Shown one piece after another: positions 1 through 7,156 of a stretch of DNA of 35,291 nucleotides (the stretch's first letter is position 1; the number at the start of each line of letters is the position of its first letter). A program made the position numbers and the translations under genes. The stretch covers positions 1-35,291 of the forward strand of contig JAFVRO010000022.1 in the NCBI GenBank assembly GCA_017504205.1, written 5' to 3'. The notes beneath the pieces are model-generated. The model saw nothing but the letters and a program-made list of their open reading frames with translations. It was not told where the DNA came from and did not search any database. Source of the stretch: Clostridia bacterium. GTDB taxonomy: Bacteria > Bacillota > Clostridia > Oscillospirales > CAG-272.

Positions 1-546
1 GATACGAGTGATATTGATATTGTTGTTATACTTGACGAGTTAACCACCTCGGATATTCAAAAATATAATGCAATGTTAAATACTCTACCACACAGAGAGC
101 TGATATGCGGTTTTGTTTCGGGAAAGAACGAGATTCTTCATTGGGAGCCTTCCGACCTCTTCCAGTTTTATTATGATACAACCCCGATAAAAGGAAGCCT
201 TGATGAATTATTGCCGTTGCTTGACAAGGTAGCTGTTGAAAGAGCAATTAAAATTGGTGCTTGCAACATATATCACGGCTGTGTTCACAATATGCTACAT
301 GAAAAAAGTGAGGATATTTTGCGAGATTTATACAAATCAGCTTCTTTCGTTGTGCAGGCAATAGCTTTCAAACAAACGGGAAACTATATCAGCCACCAAA
401 AAAAATTGCCCCAAGTTGTATCTTCCGATGAACAGGTTATCGTTGAAACATTTATGAATTTGAAAAATGGTGGAACGGTAGACTTCAATTTGATGTCCGA
501 AGCATTATTTGCTTGGTCAAAGAAATGGATTAACGAAACGAATTAA
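1..546 (+). CDS. Nucleotidyltransferase-domain protein, 5' truncated by window edge
   Basis: The frame is open from the first base, so the start lies outside the window; 181 residues are visible. The first visible residues, DTSDIDIVVILDEL, match the catalytic strand of the minimal nucleotidyltransferase (DNA polymerase beta-like) fold. The Asp-x-Asp pair, visible residues 4 and 6, would bind the metal ions; the preceding Gly-Ser motif must be off the edge. The remaining ~150 residues look helical, as in the substrate-binding or HEPN-like halves of such proteins, but no R-x4-6-H nuclease motif is seen. The target could be a small molecule such as an aminoglycoside, or a protein. The next gene starts 14 bases downstream, suggesting cotranscription. 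Codon use is AT-richer than in the genes after position 1472. Confidence 0.75.
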   Translation, partial: DTSDIDIVVILDELTTSDIQKYNAMLNTLPHRELICGFVSGKNEILHWEPSDLFQFYYDTTPIKGSLDELLPLLDKVAVERAIKIGACNIYHGCVHNMLHEKSEDILRDLYKSASFVVQAIAFKQTGNYISHQKKLPQVVSSDEQVIVETFMNLKNGGTVDFNLMSEALFAWSKKWINETN

Positions 547-560
547 ACAAATTCCAATTT

Positions 561-1067
561 ATGAAGAAATATATCGCAAACATCATTACAGGTAGCAGAG
601 TTGCCTTTAGTTTGCCGCTTCTGTTCATTCCTCTATCATCGGCATGGTTTTACATATTCTATCTTCTTTGTGGGCTTACCGATATGATTGACGGAGCGAT
701 AGCGAGAAAGATGGGAGCGGTTAGTAAATTTGGAGCAAAACTTGATACTGTTGCTGACTTTGTATTCATGTTCGTATGCTGGGTAAAGATACTCCCCCTA
801 ATACATATACCTGTATGGTTATGGGTGTGGATTATCGTTGTTGCGTTGATTAAGATATTTAATATTACGCTCGTCTTTATTCAAAAGAAAAAACTAATAT
901 CAATACATAGCGTGTTAAATAAAATCACGGGATTTGCTTTGTTCCTTTTGCCGTTGTCGCTGACTTTTGTTGAAACCACTTATAGCGTTGCGACAATATG
1001 CGTACTTGCAACCATTGCGGCAATGCAAGAAGTTTGTTTCGTTGCAAAAGGGCAAGAGGTCTTATAG
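561..1067 (+). CDS. CDP-alcohol phosphatidyltransferase family protein
   Basis: This 168-residue membrane protein would transfer a phosphatidyl group from CDP-diacylglycerol to an alcohol acceptor in the cytoplasmic membrane. The family signature D-x2-D-G-x2-A-R-x8-G-x3-D-x3-D is present in full: DMIDGAIARK at about residues 41-50, then G and D of GAKLDTVAD at about 58-66. Several hydrophobic segments flank it, as expected for a six-helix enzyme. The length suits PgsA-like or small orphan members, and the acceptor alcohol (glycerol 3-phosphate, serine or inositol phosphate) cannot be read from sequence. It follows the nucleotidyltransferase by 14 bases and shares its AT-rich codon use, so both may have arrived together. 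It is unlikely to be the housekeeping pgsA, whose usual neighbours are absent. Confidence 0.85.
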   Translation: MKKYIANIITGSRVAFSLPLLFIPLSSAWFYIFYLLCGLTDMIDGAIARKMGAVSKFGAKLDTVADFVFMFVCWVKILPLIHIPVWLWVWIIVVALIKIFNITLVFIQKKKLISIHSVLNKITGFALFLLPLSLTFVETTYSVATICVLATIAAMQEVCFVAKGQEVL

Positions 1068-1147
1068 CCAATTCCCAATTTGTCGAGCAGAACAGCGTTG
1101 AATGTTGGTGTGATTTTGGCGCAAATTTGGTGCAACAACTTTATGCG

Positions 1148-1222
1148 ACGATACTCACGATATTCACGATATCGCACGAAAACACACGATATCACACGAA
1201 TTTCCACGATATTCACGATATC
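1148..1222. repeat. Helically phased ACGA direct-repeat array
   Basis: The tetramer ACGA, mostly extended to CACGATAT or CACGAA, occurs eight times, starting at 1148, 1157, 1166, 1176, 1186, 1196, 1206 and 1215. The spacings are 9, 9, 10, 10, 10, 10 and 9 bases, close to one helical turn, so all copies would face the same side of the DNA. Units are too short and too tightly packed to be CRISPR. Possible roles are a binding array or a decaying microsatellite. Confidence 0.8.
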
Positions 1223-1280
1223 AAACAGTGTTCTTAAAACTCCAAGAGATAATTACCCGTTTGGAATTATTTTGGTATAC

Positions 1281-1307
1281 AAAAAGCTCTGCTATGCAGG
1301 GCTTTTT
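1281..1307. terminator. Perfect-stem intrinsic terminator-like hairpin
   Basis: A 12-bp stem runs from AAAAAGCTCTGC to GCAGGGCTTTTT (one T-G wobble) around a TAT loop. The A-run on one side and T-run on the other let it work in both directions. On the plus strand it would end transcripts from the phosphatidyltransferase gene. Confidence 0.7.
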
Positions 1308-1320
1308 GCATTTATGCACC

Positions 1321-1391
1321 GAAGGCGTAATTCATGAACGCAGTTCAATTCATGGCGTGAGCCAATTCATGCCGCAGGGCAATTCATTTTT
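1321..1391. repeat. Periodic AATTCAT repeats separated by mini-palindromes
   Basis: AATTCAT starts at 1329, 1347, 1364 and 1381, a period of 17-18 bases. Each 10-11 base spacer is itself a small inverted repeat: GAA-cgcag-TTC, GGC-gtga-GCC and GCC-gcag-GGC. A conserved linker with changing but self-complementary spacers suggests a copy of an interspersed, structured element. It ends about 15 bases before the -35 box of the next operon. Confidence 0.75.
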
Positions 1392-1404
1392 TATTGCCGT
1401 CCTA

Positions 1405-1433
1405 TTTACTTTTTGTGAGGATTATGATATAAT
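1405..1433 (+). promoter_or_regulatory. Sigma-A promoter of the MazG-like/GNAT/zinc ribbon/cupin operon
   Basis: TTTACT, a 17-base spacer and TATAAT, with TG one base before the -10 box (extended -10). The predicted start is near 1440, giving a leader of about 30 bases that carries AGGAG before the ATG at 1472. Confidence 0.75.
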
Positions 1434-1471
1434 ACGTTTGTCAGATAAACTTAAATTAATAGGAGCGCAAT

Positions 1472-1807
1472 ATGGAAATAAACGAGTACCAAAGACTTGC
1501 TATGACCACCCTTAACCCCGAGCTTGACCGTAAGGACGTCCTCATCAATAGCGTTATGGGACTGTGCGGCGAGGCGGGCGAGGCAATAGACGTCGTCAAA
1601 AAATGGCTGGCACACGGCCACGCTCTCGATAAGGAGCATCTGATAAAGGAACTCGGTGACATCGCGTGGTATCTTGCAGAAGCCGCCACCGCACTCGACG
1701 TCACCCTTGAGGACATTCTGGCGGCAAACCTTGAAAAACTCAAAAAAAGATACCCCGAGGGCTTCGACACAGAACGCTCGATCCATCGCCCCAAGGGTGA
1801 CCTTTAA
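1472..1807 (+). CDS. MazG-like nucleoside triphosphate pyrophosphohydrolase
   Basis: This 111-residue protein has the all-alpha NTP pyrophosphohydrolase signature: E34 and E37 in GLCGEAGEA, then E60 and D63 in KELGDIAWYL, the E-x2-E / E-x2-D set that binds Mg2+. Relatives hydrolyse (d)NTPs to NMP and pyrophosphate, usually for nucleotide-pool cleaning. The length fits single-domain MazG-like proteins rather than the two-domain MazG. It is the first gene after an extended -10 promoter, with AGGAG seven bases before the ATG, and appears to lead an operon of small stress or housekeeping genes. Substrate preference cannot be judged. Confidence 0.85.
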   Translation: MEINEYQRLAMTTLNPELDRKDVLINSVMGLCGEAGEAIDVVKKWLAHGHALDKEHLIKELGDIAWYLAEAATALDVTLEDILAANLEKLKKRYPEGFDTERSIHRPKGDL

Positions 1808-1864
1808 CGCGCTCCATCGTCTTATCGAACGAAACGAGCGCAGACAAAAACAACGGAGACAAAA

Positions 1865-2302
1865 ATGCAAAGTAAGATCAGACCAATAACGGAGCAGGAC
1901 AGGAAAGTGCTGCTTCAAATGATGCGAAAGTTTTATTCCTCCCCCGCCGTATTCACCGGCGGCTCCGAGGAAATATTTCAAGCCGATATAAATAACTGCC
2001 TTGCAGGATCCCCTTATCTTGAAGGCTACGTTTTCGATGACGGCAAAACCGTTCAGGGCTACGCTATGGTAGCCAAAAGCTTTTCCACCGAATTCGGCAG
2101 GACGTGCATCTGGATCGAGGACTTGTATATCCAAGCGGATTTCAGAGGACTTGGTATCGGTAATATGTTCTTGCACTATATCGAAGATAAATACCCCGAT
2201 TCCATACTTCGCCTCGAGGTCGAGGAGGAAAACGAAAGAGCAGTGCGCGTATATAAAAAATTCGGATTCACAACTCTTCCGTATATGGAAATGAAAAAAT
2301 GA
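1865..2302 (+). CDS. GNAT family N-acetyltransferase
   Basis: This 145-residue single-domain GNAT protein would use acetyl-CoA to acetylate an amine. The acetyl-CoA pyrophosphate-binding motif A (Q/R-x-x-G-x-G/A) is seen as RGLGIG at residues 94-99, after the strand IEDLYI. The C-terminal LEVEEENERAVRVYKKFGF is the typical motif B (N-x-R-A-x-x-x-Y-x-K-x-G-F). The acceptor is unknown. It lies 57 bases after the MazG-like gene with a CGGAG ribosome binding site and probably shares its transcript. Confidence 0.88.
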   Translation: MQSKIRPITEQDRKVLLQMMRKFYSSPAVFTGGSEEIFQADINNCLAGSPYLEGYVFDDGKTVQGYAMVAKSFSTEFGRTCIWIEDLYIQADFRGLGIGNMFLHYIEDKYPDSILRLEVEEENERAVRVYKKFGFTTLPYMEMKK

Positions 2303-2340
2303 TTCCAACCTAAAAATCTTTTTCTCAAAAGGAGCGTAAT

Positions 2341-2565
2341 ATGAAAAACACAGGTATCTGCCCCAAATGCAAATCGTCCGACATCGTAAGATTTGACGGA
2401 TACGCCGGCGCATACGGAAGCGGGAACAACGTAATGGTCGGTCACTCCATCTTTTCCGCAGTAAACGTCAATAGATATATCTGCTGTAATTGCGGATTTA
2501 CCGAGGAGTGGATCGATACGGAAGACATCGAAAAGATAACCAACAGTAAAAAAGCCAAACGCTGA
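2341..2565 (+). CDS. Small zinc-ribbon protein
   Basis: This 74-residue protein has two cysteine knuckles, CPKC (residues 8-11) and CCNCGF near residues 48-53, spaced as in a zinc ribbon, with a Gly/Asn-rich loop between them. Such proteins may bind nucleic acid or partner proteins; no specific function can be read. An AAAGGAG ribosome binding site precedes the ATG. It sits 38 bases after the GNAT gene and 39 before the cupin gene, so it is likely cotranscribed. Confidence 0.75.
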   Translation: MKNTGICPKCKSSDIVRFDGYAGAYGSGNNVMVGHSIFSAVNVNRYICCNCGFTEEWIDTEDIEKITNSKKAKR

Positions 2566-2604
2566 AAACATAATACATTCAATTTAATAAACGGAGGAAC
2601 AGAA

Positions 2605-2952
2605 ATGATAATCAAAGCATCCCAATGCACACCCGACGTCCGTCAGAATATGAAGGGCGGAGACGGCGCCGCAACAGTAACCGAATTCGTAACGTCCAAG
2701 GAACTCAACGAAAAGGGAAGACTTTTCGGCAAGATCCGCCTTGAGTGCGGCTCTTCGATCGGCTACCACGTCCACGAGGGCGAAAGCGAGCTCTTCTACG
2801 TTCTCAAAGGCATCGCTACATATAACGATAACGGCACGGAATATAAGGCGTACCCCGGAGACACTCTCGTAGTCTCTTCCGGAAACGGACATTCCATCGC
2901 CAACCGCGATTCAGAACCCCTTGAGGTCATCGCCCTTATCGTCTACGCATAA
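2605..2952 (+). CDS. Cupin-domain metal-binding protein
   Basis: This 115-residue protein is one double-stranded beta-helix. Cupin motif 1 is clear: H55, H57, E62 and G69 in the pattern H-x-H-x4-E-x6-G; motif 2 supplies H96 in SGNGHS after the PGD turn at 84-86. These three His and one Glu usually hold Mn, Fe, Ni or Zn. Single-domain cupins include isomerases, dioxygenases and sugar-binding regulators, so the reaction is not assigned. It is the last gene of the operon, preceded by CGGAGG and followed directly by a strong terminator. Confidence 0.88.
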   Translation: MIIKASQCTPDVRQNMKGGDGAATVTEFVTSKELNEKGRLFGKIRLECGSSIGYHVHEGESELFYVLKGIATYNDNGTEYKAYPGDTLVVSSGNGHSIANRDSEPLEVIALIVYA

Positions 2953-2957
2953 AAAAC

Positions 2958-2995
2958 AGAAAAGGCTTCGGTTTTTTGCCGAAGCCTTTTCTTTG
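2958..2995. terminator. Intrinsic terminator after the cupin gene
   Basis: A 14-bp perfect stem (AGAAAAGGCTTCGG pairing with its complement at 2979-2992) with a T-rich 7-base loop, followed by a T-run. It lies between convergent genes and could also stop transcripts of the minus-strand leucine-rich-repeat gene. Confidence 0.88.
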
Positions 2996-3019
2996 CCTGC
3001 TTACTGTGAGTATCTTATG

Positions 3020-4696
3020 TTAATAAGAAAACTTCCCATTCGTGCAGTAAATTGTGGTGTTCGGAGCGTAAAGACTAAGTTTCTTCCGTTCCTCAAGTGT
3101 TCCCTTGAAGGTCACCCTTCCGATCTTTGAATCCTTGAATGCATTAAAGGATATCGCTTGGATGCTATTGTAAATGATGACCTCATCCGCCTCGCAGCAA
3201 CTGAAGGCGTCGGATTCTACAATTTTAACGCCGTCGCATATCTCAAGCCGCTTTATTCCAAAGCACTTTTCAAAGGCATTGTAATCGACCTTTTCAACCG
3301 TTGAAGGGATTTTCAACTCCTTCAGTGAGGTGCAGTGATAAAAGGCGTGGGATTCAATTTTTTCAAGTCCCTCAGGGAAAACAATGGCTTCAAGCTCTAT
3401 ACAATCATAGAACGCATAGCTTCCAATGCTCCGCACTCCTTCGTGAAGCTCAACGTGCTTGAGCGCGCGGCAATCCCAGAAAAGTGACTTCTCCACACGG
3501 TCAATCGTCAACGGTAGCCTGAAGCTGACAAGACCTGTGCCTCGGAATGCTCCCTCGCCGATGCTATTGACCGTCTCGGGAATATCAATTTGATCAAGAT
3601 GATGGCAAGCGTTAAAAGCATTGCCCTCTATGGACTCAAGTCCCTCACTCAGCAGTACGGACTGCAGGAAAGTGCACCCCAGAAACGCACCCTTGCCGAT
3701 GCGCTTTACTCCCGCCGGGACGGTGATATTACCCTTCAAATTGTAACACGTATTGAACGCGTTATCTCCTATCACGGTGAGCGTGGAGGGGAGACTGATG
3801 CCCGTGAGCGCTCTGCAATCCTCGAAAGCGCTCTCACCGATTATCTGTAAGCCCTCGGGTAATACTATTGCCTCCTCAAGCGAAACACAGCACTCAAACG
3901 CACTCTTTCCTATCTCAATAAGCGTGCTCGGGAAGGTAACGCTTTTCAGATAATTACAATTCGCAAAAGCGTTCTCTCCAATCACCTGCAACCCCTCGGG
4001 AAGAATAACGTGCGTTGCCTTCTTTGGAACAACGCCCGCCTTAAGCACCGTAGTACCTTCAGCTACAATAAATGACGCATATGCGTTCAATTTGCTCCAT
4101 ATCTCTTCAAAGTCACTCGCAAGAGCCTCCTTGTCGAGAGTATCGTAGCACGGCTCGTTCGCCTTCGTGCTGATACCAAGCAGTGTAGCATTTTCAGGAC
4201 TGATGCCGAGATACTTCTCAAGAAGTAACCGCAATCCTTTCGTAAATACCTCGTTTGCAATTTCACTGTAGCCACCAAACTTGGGATACAAATGGTTGTT
4301 GTAAATGTAGGTTATACTCCAAAGTGCGCGTGCAATTTTATCGAAAGCCCCATTCGGCTCCGCCGTGGTCATAAGCAAAAGATCGTGCTGCGGGATATCC
4401 GTCTCACCGCATACGCGCTCGGCCGTCATACCGCGAACAACGTAAACGTATACACCCATATTGGGTACTGTGGCAGTAAAGCTATGTATACTGTCATTGA
4501 TGGTTCCCATAGCCGCACCAACTCCGTCATAATCAAGGTCAGTGTAGCGGTACTCAACAATCTTTGCACACACTTTGCCGCTTGTCACGGTCATGGTGTA
4601 CCAGCTCTCGTCACTGCTGCGTGTTTGTGAGTACTTTGTAGAATATTCTGCAATTTTGGTTGTATCGGATGCCGGGTTGATCTCGTAATGTATCAT
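3020..4696 (-). CDS. Leucine-rich-repeat (BspA-like, LRR_5) protein without signal peptide
   Basis: This 558-residue protein has an N-terminal region of about 230 residues that I do not recognise, then about 13 leucine-rich repeats of roughly 23 residues. Each repeat has the BspA/TpLRR pattern L-x-x-I-x-x-x-A-F-x-x-C, with the aromatic recurring every 22-24 residues from about 244 to 520. Related proteins are often secreted adhesins, but no signal peptide, anchor or transmembrane helix is seen, so this one is probably cytoplasmic or exported by another route. The start was placed at 4696 because GGAGG lies five bases upstream; the longer frame from 4708 would put its ATG inside that site. It is monocistronic, with its own promoter, and convergent with the cupin operon. 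Confidence 0.85.
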   Translation of the reverse strand: MIHYEINPASDTTKIAEYSTKYSQTRSSDESWYTMTVTSGKVCAKIVEYRYTDLDYDGVGAAMGTINDSIHSFTATVPNMGVYVYVVRGMTAERVCGETDIPQHDLLLMTTAEPNGAFDKIARALWSITYIYNNHLYPKFGGYSEIANEVFTKGLRLLLEKYLGISPENATLLGISTKANEPCYDTLDKEALASDFEEIWSKLNAYASFIVAEGTTVLKAGVVPKKATHVILPEGLQVIGENAFANCNYLKSVTFPSTLIEIGKSAFECCVSLEEAIVLPEGLQIIGESAFEDCRALTGISLPSTLTVIGDNAFNTCYNLKGNITVPAGVKRIGKGAFLGCTFLQSVLLSEGLESIEGNAFNACHHLDQIDIPETVNSIGEGAFRGTGLVSFRLPLTIDRVEKSLFWDCRALKHVELHEGVRSIGSYAFYDCIELEAIVFPEGLEKIESHAFYHCTSLKELKIPSTVEKVDYNAFEKCFGIKRLEICDGVKIVESDAFSCCEADEVIIYNSIQAISFNAFKDSKIGRVTFKGTLEERKKLSLYAPNTTIYCTNGKFSY

Positions 4697-4739
4697 ATCG
4701 TCCTCCATAATTTATATATTTGGGTAAAACGCTTAATTC

Positions 4740-4769
4740 ATTATAACACAGTTGACTATTACTTGTCAA
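4740..4769 (-). promoter_or_regulatory. Sigma-A promoter of the leucine-rich-repeat gene
   Basis: On the minus strand: TTGACA, an 18-base spacer, and TATAAT preceded by TG plus one base. Transcription would start near 4733, leaving about 37 bases of leader with GGAGG. Confidence 0.8.
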
Positions 4770-4816
4770 GTGTAATTAATTTAATAAAAAATTTACATAT
4801 CAATACATAAATCAGT

Positions 4817-4845
4817 TTGAACTAAATGAACCAATTTGCTATAAT
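4817..4845 (+). promoter_or_regulatory. Sigma-A promoter of the decarboxylase operon
   Basis: TTGAAC, a 17-base spacer and TATAAT with TG one base upstream (extended -10). The leader to the ATG at 4948 is about 95 bases. It is divergent from the leucine-rich-repeat promoter 48 bases away. Confidence 0.75.
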
Positions 4846-4947
4846 TATGATATATTGGGGAAGAAGGCGTACTTTCCCAAATATTGATAAACCACTGAAT
4901 ATTTTAGGTATTTTAAGCAATATATCAACCAAAAGGACGGTATTCTT

Positions 4948-6324
4948 ATGAATAATTCAAACACATTTCTCGACCTTAGCGGAAGAGAAATGCTTACAAA
5001 TCTCTTTGATGACGGATCCTTTGTTGAGCTTGGCGCATACGTTAAGCGAAACGGCAGTGTATCCGAGAACGAAGGCGTTATTTGCGGCTACGGCTCCGTA
5101 AATTCAAGGCTTGTGTTCGCATTCGCGCAGGACAGAACCTCATCCGGTGGCGCGGTGGACGCATACCACGCGAAGAAAATTGAAATGCTTTATGAGATGG
5201 CGCTGAAAAACGGCTCCGCAGTAATCGGAATTTTTGATAGCGACGGTGCCACCGTGCTTGACGGCTTTTCATCCGTCAGTGCATACGGAAGAATAGTAAA
5301 ATGTATATCGGATGCATCGGGTAAGATACCGCAGATAGCAATTCTCAGTGGTGTCTGCAACGGCACTATGGCGGCGGCATTTCAGATGTTCGATATCAGA
5401 ATAGCGATCAAGGACGTATCTATGCTGTATGTCGGCTCCCCCTCCATCATAGGCGAGGCGTTCGGTAAAACAGAATTTATTGTTAAGAACGGACTTGTAA
5501 GCACCGTCTCCAATGATCTTGCTTCTGCCATTGATTGCGCACGCAGTTTCATTGAGCTTATGCCGGATAATTGCAACGGAAAAGCAGTATCCGAGTCATC
5601 CGATGACGTACAGAGGGATACCTTCCTTGATATGGAAGACACAAGAAACTGCATTGAGGAAATATCTGACGGTTACAAATTCGTTGAGCTTTACCGTGAC
5701 TACGCGGAGGATATGATAACCGCCTTTACAACGGTGGGCGGATTAACCGTTGGTATCGTTGCCAATAACGTAAAATGTAACGGCGGCAGAGTAACTCCCA
5801 AAGGCGCGGAGAAAGCGTCAACGCTTATTAGCTTTTGTGATAGCTTTTCAATTCCCGTCGTAACGCTTGCAAACTCAGACGGTGTAGAAGTATCTTCCGA
5901 GGCAGAGCAGGCAAGGATCGCGTCCGCTATGGCAAAGCTTCTTACCTCCTACGCCTCAGCAACTACACCAAAGATCACTGTAATCCTCAATAACCTGTAC
6001 GGATCATCCTGCATACTGATGGGTTCAAAGAGCGTCGGGGCAGACGTGGTATACGCGCTCGACTCCGCCTCCATCGGCGCACTCTCTCCAAGTGCCGCAG
6101 TAGCCTTCTTCGAAAATGCAAAGGTGGATTCCGCCGATACACGTCAAAGACTTGAAGAGGATTGGAACAAAACCAATCTCACCGCCGCGAAGGCAGCAGA
6201 AAACGGCGATATTGACGACGTTATTACTTCATATGATCTGCGCCGCCGTATATGCTCCGCACTTTATATGCTCTCAGAGAAAAATACACCTCTGTGTAAA
6301 AAGCATTCAACCGCTATAATGTAA
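4948..6324 (+). CDS. Divergent biotin-dependent carboxyltransferase (MmdA / transcarboxylase 12S-like)
   Basis: This 458-residue protein has the two crotonase-like halves of the acyl-CoA carboxyltransferase family (MmdA, PccB, transcarboxylase 12S), which moves CO2 between biotin and an acyl-CoA such as methylmalonyl-CoA. Recognisable parts are ICGYGSVN and FAQD (about 45-62), HAKKI (74-78), and in the second half GGLTVGIVAN (264-273), FCDSFSIPVV (296-305) and TPKITVIL (340-347). It is some 50 residues shorter than typical MmdA. Signature loops are altered: SGGA near 98 reads SDGA, the first Gly-Gly loop reads CNGT (137-140), and the second Gly-Gly-Ala loop reads YGSSC (351-355). It opens an operon with OadG, biotin carrier, OadB and OadA. 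It may be a working enzyme with changed specificity or a structural paralogue. Confidence 0.8.
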   Translation: MNNSNTFLDLSGREMLTNLFDDGSFVELGAYVKRNGSVSENEGVICGYGSVNSRLVFAFAQDRTSSGGAVDAYHAKKIEMLYEMALKNGSAVIGIFDSDGATVLDGFSSVSAYGRIVKCISDASGKIPQIAILSGVCNGTMAAAFQMFDIRIAIKDVSMLYVGSPSIIGEAFGKTEFIVKNGLVSTVSNDLASAIDCARSFIELMPDNCNGKAVSESSDDVQRDTFLDMEDTRNCIEEISDGYKFVELYRDYAEDMITAFTTVGGLTVGIVANNVKCNGGRVTPKGAEKASTLISFCDSFSIPVVTLANSDGVEVSSEAEQARIASAMAKLLTSYASATTPKITVILNNLYGSSCILMGSKSVGADVVYALDSASIGALSPSAAVAFFENAKVDSADTRQRLEEDWNKTNLTAAKAAENGDIDDVITSYDLRRRICSALYMLSEKNTPLCKKHSTAIM

Positions 6325-6338
6325 AGGACGGTGCCAAA

Positions 6339-6755
6339 ATGCTTCCATATAAATTGTTAAATATGTCTTTTGCTTTGGCACGTGAAATGCTTCCATTTGG
6401 AGAACGCCTTGAATACGCTCTTCAGGTATCTCTTATAGGTATTATCGCGGTCTTTGGCGCGTTGACTCTCATAATGCTGATACTGAAGCTTATGAAGGTC
6501 GTTATGGATCTCATTGATAAAGCAAAGACCAAGGGAAATAAAAAAAGACTTCTTGCAGCATCCTCCGCCGATACCGCAGAGTTGCAACCCGAGAGGTCGG
6601 ATGACGGTGAGCTTATAGCAGTCATCACCGCCGCCGTTGCCGCTACCCTGTCTGAGGAAAATAAAAAATCTACAGACCCCTCAACCCACTTCGGTGAAAA
6701 CGGCTTTAAGGTCGTTTCATTCAAGCGCATAGGCTCAAACAATAAAAAGAACTAA
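6339..6755 (+). CDS. oadG: Na+-translocating decarboxylase gamma subunit (OadG/MmdD family)
   Basis: This 138-residue protein has one transmembrane helix (about residues 28-53), a charged linker, and a C-terminal stretch with DDGELIAVITAAVAATL (about 88-104), which is characteristic of the OAD_gamma family. The subunit anchors and assembles the carboxyltransferase, biotin carrier and beta subunit at the membrane. It starts 14 bases after the 12S-like gene, with AAAGGA overlapping that gene's stop codon. It is poorly conserved in general; the assignment rests on the helix-plus-AVI motif and on the gene order. Confidence 0.82.
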   Translation: MLPYKLLNMSFALAREMLPFGERLEYALQVSLIGIIAVFGALTLIMLILKLMKVVMDLIDKAKTKGNKKRLLAASSADTAELQPERSDDGELIAVITAAVAATLSEENKKSTDPSTHFGENGFKVVSFKRIGSNNKKN

Positions 6756-6784
6756 ACCCGATTGATAATTGAAAGGATAAAACA

Positions 6785-7141
6785 ATGAAAAAATATATAG
6801 TTACAGTAAACGGAAATCAATATGAGGTAGCTGTTGAGGAGGTTACCGATAACGCCACCACTGAACAACCCACACAGCCCCGCACAGTATCTACTCCAAA
6901 AACAACCGTAAAAAAGGATAAGCAGGGAAGCATAAAAATCACAGTTCCTATGGCGGGTACTATCAGTGAAATGCTCGTAAAGCCCGGCGATAAGGTCACC
7001 AGAGGTCAGACCGTTTGTACCCTTGAAGCAATGAAGATGATAAATAATATCCCCGCTCCACAGGACGGCGTAGTAGTATCCGTCGAGGTGTTTGCAGGCG
7101 CAAGAGTGGAGACCGACCAGGTCGTCGTAACCATTGACTGA
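6785..7141 (+). CDS. Biotin carboxyl carrier protein of the decarboxylase complex
   Basis: This 118-residue protein ends in a biotinyl/lipoyl domain with the canonical EAMKM at residues 81-85; K84 would be biotinylated. The hydrophobic and glycine framework around it (VPMAGTI, VKPGDKV, PQDGVV) is intact. The first ~20 residues form a beta segment, followed by a Thr/Pro/Lys-rich linker (about 23-48) that lets the arm swing between active sites, as in MmdC and transcarboxylase 1.3S. It is the only biotin carrier in the operon, so both carboxyltransferases presumably use it. No biotin ligase is in the window. Confidence 0.93.
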   Translation: MKKYIVTVNGNQYEVAVEEVTDNATTEQPTQPRTVSTPKTTVKKDKQGSIKITVPMAGTISEMLVKPGDKVTRGQTVCTLEAMKMINNIPAPQDGVVVSVEVFAGARVETDQVVVTID

Positions 7142-7156
7142 TAAGGAAGTAGACTT

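Larger units (their letters stand above)
1068..1471. other. Gene-free interval of 404 bases with two short-repeat arrays
   Basis: No credible gene is visible; the short open frames here have no ribosome binding site and read through repeats. From 5' to 3' the interval holds a helically spaced ACGA array (1148-1218), a perfect hairpin (1281-1307), four AATTCAT copies separated by mini-palindromes (1329-1387), and the promoter of the next operon (1405-1433). Base composition and codon style change across it, so it may be the join between an acquired segment and the core chromosome. Confidence 0.7.

Noticed and set aside
1148-1387. Possible CRISPR array in the repeat-rich gap
   Set aside because: Repeats are only 4-7 bases at 9-18 base period, with no 20-40 base repeat/spacer structure and no cas genes nearby.
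1451-2413. 320-codon open frame on the minus strand across the MazG-like and GNAT genes
   Set aside because: It has no ribosome binding site, its translation is rich in Cys/Phe/Arg with no recognisable motif, and the plus-strand genes in the same place have clear family motifs.
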